From Thysanoteuthis rhombus (lineage: Eukaryota; Mollusca; Cephalopoda; Oegopsida; Thysanoteuthidae), in the NCBI GenBank assembly GCA_963457665.1, contig OY735227.1, positions 52,203,344-52,267,343 of the forward strand: a stretch of DNA of 64,000 bases, given 5' to 3'. Position numbers and translations under genes: made by a program. The stretch's first letter is position 1, and each line of letters starts with the position of its first letter. Shown piece by piece: positions 1 to 13,900 of the stretch. The notes under the pieces were generated by a model, which did not search any database, was not told where the DNA came from, and saw only the letters and a list, made by a program, of their open reading frames with translations.

Positions 1-1369
1 GTATCTTTAGTAATATACATAGTACTAATCAAAATAACTAACCAGACATTTCACATCGGAAATTGTTAAGCTTATCAATTTTGTACGACCTGATTTTGCA
101 AGTATGAATTTGGTTTGAAAGTTTGTTATTAAATGCAGTAGAAACTCATTTCCATGACAAGAGAACATGCAGCACATGTAATGAAGCTTATGTGTAAAAA
201 AAAAAAAGAAAAAAAAAATCGAATTTCTATGATGGGAATGAAAGTGATGAAATTTGAAAAAACATTTTTCTTGAAGATACATTGTCATGTCAATTATCTG
301 ATTGATCTAACGGATTTGTTATGAGGAAATCAAACACACACACATATATAATGACAATATTGGAAAAAATTATTATGTCATTTTTTATACTCTATTTCCA
401 GGACGTGTTTCGATGTATACCATCCTTTTCATTCTGGGATATATATATATTTTCTATATTATATTGCGTTCCTAAACCTTTCAACTTTTCTTTTGCTATA
501 ATTTTTTAGCCCATCGTGCAACGATATTATAGCAAGAGAAACGTTGCAGGATTCCTTTGACAACGAGACACACAATCCGATTTAAAATCAGCATATCATG
601 GTATGAAACATGTCATGGAAATAAAGTATAAAAGAAAGTATCATAATTTTTCCAGTATTGTCATTAAATTGTATCTCGCCGGAAATTATTATATATATAT
701 ATAAATATATGCGCAGTAGTCTTTGTGTGCAAACAGGAGGTAAGGGACAACTTGAAGTGGGGGGGGGTGACGGAAACAAATAAAAGTTGTAGTAATTTTC
801 AGAAGAGCTTCGTTCTGGAAATAAAGGTCGTAATTGTAGAGAAGTTGTTCCTGGGCGACACTGAACTGGAGCTACGGTTCAGATTACCGAAATCTACTTG
901 TTACAGAGAACAAGGAAACAAATATTTACAACAATCGGTCAGCCAGGATCACCCGATTCAATAAAGACGAGAAGGAAAAGGAGTAGATATAACAACATCG
1001 GAGTAGTAGCAAAAATGCACTACCGGTAATTAATCCAGCGTTTTCAGTTTTGCTCTTCTTACTCCTCATTTGTCCTTATACGAGAGTGGTAGATTTTTGC
1101 ATGTGTCAGTGTGTATGCAGGGCCCTCAGGGGCGTTTTTTTTTTTTTTCAGTTTTTTCAATTCAGACAGGATACGTATTAATAATCTTGAAGTACTTTTT
1201 TCCGATTTTATGGAAAAAAAGATTTTGCTGCTTCGCGCTTAGATATGCGAGTGTAACAGAATACACATTTACTTAATTTTTTTTGTTATCTAATATCCCG
1301 AACCTTTGGGTAGCATATCGTGTATGAACGAACTATGAATTGGGTACATCAATTTAGAAGATGTTGACA

Positions 1370-1812
1370 TCAAAGATCTTCTTTCGGCGTCGATGTGGTT
1401 ACAATAGTTTTAACAGCTTCGGACTGAGATGTCACTTCACCTGGTGTCTGCAGACCGGCTGCCAACTCTGCCTCTCGCATTGCATCTTCTTTCTCTTCTG
1501 TCCAATCGGGAATACGAAATCCAACTAATCCGCAATCACCGTTAATGTTATCGCAAAACAGGTCTTTCATAGTTCGAGTTTTAATCAAGTTGAAGCCTAT
1601 CTCCCCACCAAATGTTGACGGTTTCCACCAACCAGGGCTGCAAATCGGATTAGACATGAGTCCTTTTACGGAAAATGGAGCCCCCATCTCAATCATGGTT
1701 TGTCCGAAAGGAGACTTGTACTGACGCCTTTCTGCAATTATGCCTACATAAAATTCGACAGCATCTATGTCACCGTACAAGGCTTCCAAATGATCTGCAG
1801 TTTCGATGTCAC
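1370..1812 (-). CDS. PTGS: COX exon 10: aspirin-site Ser and C-terminus, stop codon
   Basis: 443 nt, residues 469-615 plus TGA. Acceptor atttgcag before 1812. It carries [14 protein letters not shown], then [20 protein letters not shown] with I509, E510 and S516 (Ser530), and [19 protein letters not shown]. After the conserved GFRIPDW a hydrophilic tail of about 47 residues ends in STPKEDL. No AATAAA follows on this strand before the window edge; AGTAAA (near 1266) and TATAAA (near 388) are possible weaker signals. Confidence 0.95.
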
Positions 1813-1868
1813 CTGCAAATAAATATATATATATATATACATGTATGTATTTAGAGAGAGAGAGAAAT

Positions 1869-1937
<69 letters not shown>

Positions 1938-4900
1938 AAAATCAGATGTTAAGTTTTTGGTAATCTTTGGGCTGACGGATATAAAATATGATAAAATATT
2001 CAAAAAGCCATACCAAGTGTATAACTATGCAACGTAGTGATCAGAGATTGATGCAGGATTGCAGTTAGAAATGATTCATTTGTTCGAGGCTCATCCAGAA
2101 ACTTTCGACATTTAGGGTGTCTGAGAGTAATGTAACGCTTGTAGATTACCAAAAACAAAGCGAGTTTTTTTTAGAGAAAAAAAAATTGTCTAAAGAATTG
2201 TCACATTATTAATTTTCACTCATCCCAACCTTCAGCTGCTCTTCAACACAACTTTGAATCGGACTGTAATCCTACAGCAACGATTAAACACCGTAATTGG
2301 AAATGAGCAAGCCCACTGTGAGAATTGAACTCACACCCTATATCGTTGAACTAGAAAAACTTCTAGGTCTCAAATGTTAACATCAACGAGCGTCAAATAT
2401 CGGTTGAAAGGAGTTAGAAGCTGATTCTACACCTAAAACCTATTTAACTAAGTCCTCATAACCGAATGGGTAAAGCAGCTAGGCGTATACTAGACTCCCC
2501 TTGGCTAGATTAGAGTGACAACTTGTCAAATAATAAATAAAATGACTCTTATAAGCTAGCAAACGTAGTACCTCACAATAATCATACTTTATTTTATAGC
2601 TCTTCCAAGGATTTTTTTTACATCAGGATTCAAATTCCCCGTATAAGTAGTTAATCCCCGTGAAAAGAAATTCCTGGATATACAGGTTTCCTCCGTTATC
2701 CAAGAGTAGAGCGTTCCTAAAAATAAAAACTTGTTAGCTGAAATGGCGTAAAGCAACGAAAGGAGTGCCATCGATTTCTATTGAAATCCATTTTGAGCGT
2801 CCCAAACTTCGAAAATGGTCAGGGTGGTATGTCAAGCTAAGTCATAGGAGGTCTTCGTGATGGGAGGTACGGGAAAATGGGGTGTAGAAGAGAGGGGGAG
2901 ATGTGTGCTACCTCTATGATGGCTCGCTGCAAAACAAAAGCTGAACACTATTTTTGATTTTTGTCTCTTTTTGAAAGATCAGAGAGTGGAGCAAAGTGCA
3001 AACTCCCGAAAAGCGGTAACTGCTTGCTTTTGAATTCTTTTTATATTTTTTTTTTTCAGGAAAAAAAACAAAAAAACAGAGTCTTTTCAGTGGAAGAGTC
3101 CATTGTTTGAAATGGTTGCTTGGGGATATTTTAATCAAACTTGTTACCTTTCAGAGTAAGAGTCTACGAACAGAGAACCAAAGTACACTAGTCGATATTT
3201 GTGAAAAAATATATTTGATATATATATTTGAATTTATATGAAACAATTAAAAAAAAAGGGGGGCGGGAATTGTTTCAGTTGAATATTGCAGACTATAAAA
3301 TGGTGGGTGGGAGAATTTTTATTGGCTAAATCTCAACCCCCAACGGACAACTCCAGGGTTAAAAACAAAAAGGTCGTACTGCTTATTTATGCTACAATGG
3401 GAGATCCAATATTTATTGGATCCACCAACACAAACTAGCATTGCTATACAAAGTGTGTCTAAGTCTTTTTTTATATTATCTATAAACATAGAAGTTTCGT
3501 ATAAGACCATCTATTGAGGGAGATTCAATGAAAATCGAATCAACTAACAATTGACCGTAAAATTTGCTTGCTGATTGTTGCTTCATCTGATCAATATTTG
3601 CAGATCCGACGCTCTCAATAATTGTGCTCTATTTTGATACCACTATAAAGAATCCCTTCATATCAGGATTAAAATTATCTGTATAATACTCACCAGTAAG
3701 TTCCCGGAATGACTTGAAAGGCGGAAGATTGAACCTCTTCCGATACTCATTAAACGATTGCAAACGGAGTTCTCTCCCATGCTTAATGGTCATCAAGGCG
3801 ACGTGCATGGTTGCTGGATTATGGTTATGATGGGTGACTTGACCAGCAACCTGTCGGGACATAGCATCGACAAACGTTTTCATCCCGTGCTTCACCAGTA
3901 CCTCGGGATGGAACAAGAATTCACGGTTCGAATAGGTCGATCCATTAATGTGGATGTGGTCAGGCATCAAGGGGTGCCAATGATACAAATGATTGAATTC
4001 AATAGCGATTCGGTTCTGATACTGGTATTGGTGGTTGAAAAGAAGTTCCGGGTCGAAGAGGAGTTTCAAACCATAGTGGCCCAAATGGTCGACGTATTCC
4101 TCAATAATAATTTTTATGGTTTGACCTAAAATTTCGAAAATTGCAATTAGTATATGAAAAAAGTTAAAAAAAAAAAATACTGATAAAAATTACGGGAGAA
4201 AGGAGAACATCGCATTGAAAATTTTGACTAATAATTCCTTCATCTCGATTCCAGTTGTTTTCAACTACTCAGACAGTCATTCTACAGCCACTGATATATA
4301 TGAAATTTATGTGTGATATGTTATATACAATATATACGCGATATAATCTGTAAAAATATGATATATCTGATATACATATATATAATAGCATAAAGATTTG
4401 CGACACGAACACATTTGTCTCAGCCTTGTTTGAGCTTCTTCCGGTGATATATTCGGTTTATTTCCAATTCTTTTTCAGGATATTTTTGGGATGGATTGTT
4501 AGTCAGTGTAGGTGGCATGAAGAAAAAAAATCTGTGATTAAATATTTTAATACAAATTATAACGACCAAAACAAATTGTTAAAAGATCCTTAAATCAATA
4601 GGAACTAGTCTAATATGACTCCTCAAATAAAAAAAATATTCAACAATGTTACAAATTAATATACTCAAGCCCGAAAGAATAGTGGCGTCACCAAAATGAA
4701 CTTTAATTATGATTTAAAAAAAAGAGAAAGTGAAATCCAGTAAAAAGAAATACAATCTGGTATACACCAGTATTCAATACACAATTAAAAACTAAGTTAC
4801 CAAAAATATTCATCAAATTAATAGGAAAGCATTTGCCTCACCCCGAACAACCCACTGAGTAAAATCTTTAACAAGAACAAATTAAAAATTATCTCTAGTC

Positions 4901-7900
4901 GTACGGAAAATCTTAATAAACCCGTTACAAAACGTAACAATAAAGTAATTAGAACTAATACTAACGAAGAAATCATAAATAAACCAGATTGCAATTGTAC
5001 AAACAAAAACAGATGCATTTTGCAAGACAAATGTCTCAAATCGAATATTGTATACCAAGCCGAAATATTAATCCAAGAGAAACCCTTAGAAGTAAAATAT
5101 TATATAGGAATATCGAAAACACCCATTAAACTTGGATTAGCCAGCCATATATCACTTTTTTTACAAATGAAAAATATAAAAATAGTACATCACTGTCGAC
5201 ATATTATTGGAGACTGAGTGATAGCAATCTCAAATCTACAGTAAAATACAAAATATTAAAACTAATGTACATATACCAAAATATTGGAACCCCATGCCAC
5301 CTATGCCAAAATGAGAGCTTCGAAATCCTTACCTTGCCAAAAAAACAAAAACAAAAACAGAATAATTAAACAAAAAAAAAGAAAGTCAATCAGTGTCAAA
5401 ATGTACCGCTCAAAATCTATTAACCTGCATAACTCAATAACCCACACACGCGTACAGTAAAAATAACCAACATTGATATCTTCTTCGCGTAGCCACCTTA
5501 AAAGAACAATCCAACCAACATGGACAAGAGGAAATAGACCTGACCCAATGTAATCAAATAACCAACTGAGCTCATATAAAAGAGAACCCTAACATTGGAA
5601 AATAGATTAAAGTGAGAATGAAATACTCTCAGAGAGAAAACATATCACAAAACAACTGATAGACTAACCACTTACTGTTAACGAAAGCACTCAAAACATA
5701 GCCCTCTGGTTTGTAATTTATAACCACCAACAGACATATATCCCCATTAAATGAAACAACAAAAAATACAGCAAGCAATAGCCAAACACTTAACAAAAAT
5801 ATATGTAAACGATATACAAGTAAAACAGAAGGAAGATCTAACCGTCTAGAATAATAGACACCCAGCAAAACATATCCCAAATAGGAATCTAAAATAAACC
5901 GAGTCATTCACCCGAAGAAGCCAAAACAGTGTAGAAATAAACGTGTTTGTGTAGCGAATCCTTATTCCATTATATTTTAAACTCTACTCTGAATCAACTT
6001 AATGTTTAGAGTTGAATGTATCGAGCACTATGTAATAAAAACCATAATTCATCGGATATTGTATCACATTGATTCATATTGCATCTCTGTTTTGTATTGT
6101 ATAATACAGATACATATATATAGCTTTTAATATGGGTGCCAGCCGATTGCGTGTGAGCCAAGGGAAAAGCCAGGATTTTGAATCCCGATTTTCCAAGCAG
6201 AGTGTCTCTCCCCTGGAAGTAAACTGGCCAAACACAATCTATCCTCTCATTCCGTCAGCATTCGACATTTCGCAATATTAAACGCATTTAATCAGCAATT
6301 ATTTTTCTGATTTCAATTTTTTCTCAAGTATTTCGAGAAAATTCCAATTTTGACATCCATTGAGAATTATCAGTGAAATTCCAGTTGAATGTCTTAAGGT
6401 TGTTTGGGATTTTCACGTTGTGTTGGGACATTTCTGAAATTTCTTACGTTGTTTTTTTAATCTACACAGAGTCTTGAAATAGTTTTCAAAAAGGAAGTAC
6501 TGGATATCAATAATCAGGGCTGGTCCATTCATTGGAGGAATCCAAGTGGTCGCCTAGGGTGCAAAAATCTCAGAGGTGCACTGCTTACTCATGGCTGAAA
6601 GTCGACAGCCTGAGTTGAGTTGTGATGAAAAGCAACCAAAAAATTAAAATAAAAAGGAAAACAGACGTGAAGTTAGCCACAGTATTCAAGAATGACTTAT
6701 TATAGGACGAATTTATCACAAAAGGCGGGATTTGCCCGTACTTTCCAAGTTGATTTCCTTAACATTATTTCGCCAAAAATGTTTGATATTGTAGCTTCTA
6801 AGAACCATGTAACGTGCACAAGAGAAGATGATGCTTAGCATCACAGGACTACACGTATTCGAGAAGGAACAGAGGTCATAGATGTGATAATCCATTGTAA
6901 AACTCAATTGATAATGGATGGGTCATGATGCAAGAATGTCGGACGACTACTGGACATCGCGATTCCCAAGAGATCAAATGTAAAATTGTGACTGGCAAAA
7001 ACAAAAAAAAGAGAGAGAAAAAAAAAATAAAAGAAAATGGAGTGACGATTCAGACAAGTTCAGGAAGTATTCACTTAGCAACACACATAATCAAGAGGTC
7101 TGGTGAAACTTAGGGAAGATCTATGGCCAACATCAGAAGATTATGATGTTGAAACAATTACTTTACCTATGATAATCAGTTTCGTTGTCTGGTACAACTG
7201 TTCATCGTCCCATTCGGGATGTTCCTTTTTCAACAGGTCACAGACACGATTGTGTTCGCGTAGCCAAATAGACGACCACATCAAAATTCCAGGGACAAGG
7301 TTGAAGAATTCGTGGCCAACGGCGAAACGGTACTTTTCATCTATTCTTTCATTAAATCTCATGGTGACTGGGGCATCCTTCACGTTCGGTGGCCACTCTT
7401 CTCCGTTGATAATCTGATGAGAAAAGAATTTTAAGTGAATATTTAGGCAGTGAAAGGTAATATTTGTTTTTTTCTTTCAATTTTTTTTTATTATAACAAC
7501 AATAATAATAATAATACTATGAGTTTTTTTAGTTATATATTCTTGTATGTATCATTGTTCCCCTCATTGAGGGTGTCGCAAGTTTAGGTATACACGGGAA
7601 ATTGTTTGTCAGATCTCTCGAAGCTTTGTTTGCTTACGGCACCTGGTATCCCCTTATGATCACCCATTTAGGATAGACTGAGCTTAGTCTTACACAAGGG
7701 CATTATAGTGGAGCGCTGGGTGAACGATAAATTCATTAGCAATGACACCAAGATGCTAATCCTTTCTCTCCAACAGATGCCCTCTTGAGATACTTTCTAT
7801 ACTTAGTTCACTTTGGCACAAGGCTGCAATAATGGAACACTCATCGAAGACTGAAGTCTTGACACTCGTAGTGGTTAGCAGTAGTGGATTGCTAGCTATC

Positions 7901-10900
7901 GCTCTACAACGGAATAAGATAATGGTGTTCGAATCTCGGCTATTCATTTGCACGGGAGAGACATGTATCTACTTCTCACGGAGATCTGTTTCTTCACCAG
8001 AAATTGTAACAAACATCTAATTGTGATGGTTCACAGAGAAGAGAGCGGGTGAGAGAGCACGTGAGCAAACCACTATCAAAGCAACCTTGCTATACCCATT
8101 GTCCAACTAAACTTTGGTCAGTCATAATTTACTCTATGAAATTTATTGAAAATTAGGAAGAAAGGGATTTTCAGTGGCCAGGAATTATATGTAATTTTTG
8201 TTTATGATATATAATAGGTTTTGATGCTGTAGTAAAGTCCGTTTAAAAGTAAAAAAATCTTACCTGGGTTCTCATTTTTCCATCCTTAAATGATCTTAGA
8301 AGGTTTTGCTCGTGTAAATCCTTTCCGTAAATTTGGCTACAATCAACCTGAAGAAAAAATCAGATGGGAATTTCTTTTATTATATGAAGTATTGTAAATC
8401 ATGAATCGTTGATTACTATTCGCTTTCTACTTATTTTCTCAGTTGATTTATCGCGACTTTTATTTAGCTTTTCTCCTCTTCGGCAATGAATAGAAGAATT
8501 GATCATCAGTTGATTCTGATAGCTCAATTGTCTGAGTGACAGGGTGTATTCCTGGCCACCCAGAAGATATGCAAGTTAGAATCTCACCTGAAACTTATTT
8601 TTTATTTTTGATTAACGCTATTTACTTACCGTATCGAGTGAAAGTTGCGATGGAAAGCAATAGAAAAATTAAGGAGGGTAAGTAATAGTTATAAATTGAT
8701 AATAATGATTCCGATAGAAAGTTTTGCAAAAGGATTCTCGAGTAAAATTATGGAGTCAAATAAAGCTTTTTTGCCGGGAATAAGAAACCGTTGACCAAAA
8801 CTGTGAATATGAATATCTCCAGTAATCGAGTTAGGCTGTCAATGTGTATCACGCGTACAGGCTGCACCAATGAAGCTAGAAGGCTGAAAATTTGAACAAT
8901 TACTCCTTTTAATGAATAGAAAAAAACTTTTAGAAGGGGGTCCAGTTTCCAAAGTAAACTTATGCTAAATTGATACACAAGTTTGTGGTTGCTTGTTTTT
9001 TGAAAAAAGGTGAGAGAAGTGTCTTATTCATTGATCATCCCCTTTCCCATTTTTTTTAATTGATTACCCCAACACAGCTTGCTGCCAAAAGACATACATT
9101 ACGCTACAGTTTGCATTGATTGACTACCCAGATCTGTCAGTTTTCTTTTTGTTTCCCCCCCACCAGAATTCGATCTTGATTTTTACACTCAAGATTTTTC
9201 CTTATTTCCACCTGGAGCAAATTTGAAATCCTCGCATATTGAAGACTGGGGAGAGTTCATTTAAAATTGGGACCATTTTGTTCCGAAAACATTATGCTGT
9301 TCAATAATGAAGTGTCGAAAACTTGAAAATAGATTTATTCTAACGATTTTCTTAATCAGTTACTATGAATTTTTTTTGCTATTTTTAGGTAATCTGCAAT
9401 ATTTGGAAACGAAAAATAAAAACTTTAGCCTCAAAGTAAAGTTTTAAAAAAAGAAAAAAAAAAGTTAATGACATCTAGAAAGATCTAGATTCTGGAGAAT
9501 GTAGATGTTATTGGTCCCGTTAAAATAAGACCCCCAGAAGGTCTACAAAGTTTCAGAAGGATTCTGGTGGAGAACTAATGCCAAATTTCAAGTCAGTATG
9601 ACAAGGATCTCTGGAAGACACTGAAAAAGAATAAAACCCTTCGCCATGATTGTTCAATAGAATGCTTCACACTTACCCCATGATTACCCCATTGGTATGC
9701 TGGTCCTTTCTTGAGATCGGTCTTGAAGAACTGGTGGGTGAAATGCTGGGCTTTGAACGCAAACATCAGATTGGTTCCCATCGGGTCTGGTTTAAACTGC
9801 CTTCGCTTAAATATTTCCCCTATTTTGGCAATGTCGGGAAGAATTTTGGGCCCTTAAAATAGATTAAAATGTAAATTTATTACGAGCAACAAAGACTTGC
9901 GGTACCGCAAGCTACAGGTTAGTGGTAATAATGCTTCGATCTCGGAACCATACCCGACCTAAACTGAGTTATTATCCGATGGTGTTGGTGTCACGGCTGT
10001 TGATTTTTGAAGTAGCAGGTGTATGAAATTATAAACAAACAATACATTTTTCAAGCCATAGTCTACATCACTGAGCCTTTTGTTTCAGCCGATACATCAT
10101 TGGCTTTCCTCAGGTGTACGTTACATCTGGAGGCCACCACCAGTCATTTAGTTCACCTTTCTCGCTCCTTTTCATATCCTCACAATTACAGAAAGATAAA
10201 CGAAAAAAATTCGAATTAGTAATATCTAGAACTTGAATGTTTCATCCAGAGATGGTTGAAGAATGTATTGGCTGCTGAAACGTTTTGTTAAAAGCAATAA
10301 AGACGAAGACGCCAGTTCTAAAAGTCCATGTGATAATAAAAAGTTTTAATCACAGAAGTTTGAAAAACATTCATAGAAATGCTGTGTTAATAATAGGAAA
10401 TATAAAGACAATAGTTGGAATTGTGGTTGATCTTTCCGTCTTTTCTAAATCAAGATGTAATAGTATCCGTTAACTTACCAGCAACGCCCATGGGAGTTGG
10501 ACAATTTTTTGGCACAGGAGGCAAAACTCTCGTGTACTGAGAAGTATTGTAATAGGCGTCCAGATGTATGTAAGTCTGATCAGAATTTACAAGCGGCGGA
10601 CTATCAACAAATAATCCTCTGGCTGAAATGGAAGACAGTTCAGAATTTTAAAACAAAATTATTACATGCAAAGTGTCCATTAATGATCTTTCCAATTTTG
10701 AAAAACTCTACAAAATTTAAATATTCGCACAATTGTACATATAATTATACAAATGTATAATCGTACTAAGGAAAGTAATAGAGTTTCTCTACAAACATTC
10801 GTACACTTCTGAATGGCTGCTATCAGTCGCACGTTGCAAAATTTAGACGAAATTCAATTTCCAGCTTGGTACGCATGAAAGGTAACTTAACCGGTGGGTT

Positions 10901-13900
10901 GGAAGGGATGGATTGATTCTTTTGCTTCCTAGGCCACCTGAAGCAACTCCAGTAGACTGTTTTTGGTTGGGCTACATTAAAGACAAGTCAAAGAATCTGC
11001 CAAACCATATTGGCCTTTGATGATGAAATGTTTTAACATGCCTGGCTGGAAATCGAACATCGTTTAGATGTGCTTCGGTGGACTAAAGGTGCGTACAAAT
11101 GTTTTCAAAAATAATCTTATTAGTCTATCTTCTGCAGCAAAGCTTGAAAATAAAATTTGTTTATTTTTGTACTTTCAAATTTGTAGATATAATATAGAGA
11201 CATTCTGTAAAACCAGCTGCCATTCTCATACGCTTCACTTTTCCCTTAATTTCTAACAAGATTAGTAAATGACTTATCAAAATAATCATAGATTTCAAAT
11301 ATCGCTTCTGAAATTTATTTAAAATATTTGGCAAATTTTTCAACATACTTAGGTGCTACCAGTCTTATGACAACCTTTTAATGTTGGAATATACTTTTTC
11401 TATTGTCATTAGAAATCTATGCGGGTTTTCATCATATATGGTTAAAGAAAGTTTACTGAAGACCCACTTGACATTTGAACTGATTTGACAGGTAGCAGAC
11501 ACACGCTACAAAAAATATATATTTCACTATATTTCAAGTAAAGGATAATTTTTAAAATCTGGTCAACTGATCATTACATTAAGTAGTTTCTCTGCGACTG
11601 TTTTTGGAGAAAAAAAAATCAACCACTTCCGATATTAGACAGCAGAATGCCAACGTTCTGAACGATCATCGAGACGGAGCCCTTTCGTCTCGATGGTCAA
11701 AAATGCGCCCACTCATGTCATATGGTGAAAAATAGGTATAAAGAGGTGAGAAATAAAACTCAGGAGGAATTTTCAGCCGAACCTTTCATGGATGCATGTC
11801 AGAGAGCACTTTGCCCAACTTCCCTCCGTTCGAACAGGGAGCCGCAACTGCCTCGATTTAGAATATGTTTACTCAGTGATGGCAGGAATTCATACTATCA
11901 CCAGAACATAACTGTACGGTACAACGACTGAAACTTGGTGCTTAAAAAATATATATAAATGGACCAAGATGGGGACAAAAATTCTGTATAAGCCATTACA
12001 TAATTCACAGATGACACTCGAATTATTGCAATAAGTTTTGATTTTTATTAAAATATGTTTGATCAGTGTTTATATTCAATAACAACAGAGAGCCGATCCC
12101 CTCTTCATGTACAGAGACTCTGAAAACAGTTTAAATCCACTTTGAGATACACAAGTAATTTTTATAGCATTTTATATGGACATATTTTAGAGTTATTCAA
12201 GCAAATTTGAAAGGCTCATCTGGTAAACTCCCTTAGATACGACTGATGGGCCTTGCCAGCCTGAAGTGAGTATAAAGAACCATTCAATTAAAGCGAGTGA
12301 GGCTAGAACGGATGAAAACAGAAAGGCAAGATGCAATGTTCACGTCCCATGGCCTGTCCCCATGACACCTTGCAGTACAAGTGGAATATAACATTTAAAA
12401 AGTAACAGTGAAAATAAACTTACATTTGTATATATAAGTCATTAGGTATCCACGGATGAATCCTATACGATTGATGAGTGACCAAAGCCATTTGAAATGC
12501 GTGAGAAAATAATGAGTTGTGTTTGGAGTTGGTTTCACGAAATTGATTATTCTCTGTGGAATGGTCGCTGGTGAAGAATAAGAAAAAATATAAATAAAAC
12601 GAAGGCATCATGAAATAAAAATAATTACCATTTTTCACCATGCATAATCCGCCAATATAGATCATCCAGCCCCACTCCCGATTGAGCTTCAATTTCGACT
12701 GAATAATGCATCATTCCTTGTGTACTTTTATGTATAGAAATATGTTTATATTGTGGATGTGAAGTGATCCGACAGAATGTTGATGAAAATGGTAATTGGA
12801 AGGTGAAGAGGAAAACTCATGAAATAGGCATAACATCATTTTTTTCTTATATTCCGTTGGTAAGTTCATATTCCCGTCAACGATACACAGTTTTTTGGCT
12901 GAAAATTTTCGGAAAATTATGCAGATTGTACATGGTGCAATATATACTCGACTGGTAAGAAGCATATTTTCCCTTAAAAAAAAAAAAAAAAAAAAAAAAA
13001 TCACTGAGTCTTAAGCAGTCGTGGTGGGGGGTCAAACCTTATAAACTTCGGTTACGAGATACAAGCATCCCTGACTTACGAAAGAGGCCAAAAAGGTGCG
13101 TTTTACAACTTGTAGCATCTTATCAACCGGGATATGCAGTTTTAGGAAAAAGGACCAGCATTTTTCAAGATGAAAGATATAGAAAAGTGGAATGGAGAGA
13201 AAGAGAGGGGTAAAATGAGGTGACAGAAATGAAAAGAGAGAGAGAAGGGGGCGCTAAATTGTGATAAAAATGGAAGTGAGGAGACATGGCAAGAAAATGG
13301 TGAGATCGAGAGGGTTTGAAATGAAAAGGAAGAGAGAGAAAACCAGTGAAATCAAATGCATACGATTTCTCCATTGTTTAATGAACAGATTTTTTCTGGG
13401 AGATTCTGGTCATCATTGTAGATAGATTGAATCGTGACAGAAGTATAGCAGTGCGGTGGGGGTATCTTAAAATTCTCCTGGGTAAACCACTCTCCTACAA
13501 CTACCTTACCCTCAAGCAACAGTGAAAAAAAACAAAAAAACTCATACCCATTGTCAGTTTTGACAGGTGTCAGCCATAATGTTGGCCCCTGTCTAGGTTC
13601 AAATTGAGTGTGGCAAGTTATTTTTTGTTCAGAAAAAAAAACAAAAAAAAACTTACGTATTTCACAATTTTTTCCATAATATCCCGTTCGCGTGCAATCA
13701 CATAAATAATCGTCAAATCCTTTGGTCATACAGATTGACCGATGTTGGCAGGGGTTTGAGCAACAAGGACTGTAAGCTGAATTTAGGGAGAAAAAGAAAG
13801 ACAGTTTAGATACAAATGGTGAGTAAATATTCTTGAACAAATTATGTCCGCGTAGAAAAGGTACATTTAGAGATATCATGTGACTAAATTAGTGAGATAA

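Noticed and set aside
3758-4129. 123-codon plus-strand ORF
   Set aside because: It is the opposite strand of COX exon 9, whose minus-strand frame has catalytic motifs and splice sites.
4385-5978. DNA transposon (because of inverted ends)
   Set aside because: The internal frames match a Penelope-like GIY-YIG endonuclease and linker; no transposase motif is visible.
13352-13879. 175-codon minus-strand ORF as one exon
   Set aside because: Only 13776-13657 is exon. Flanking parts are intron: the acceptor ...attcag and donor GTAAGT bound the EGF module, and the rest is poly-Phe/Ser text.
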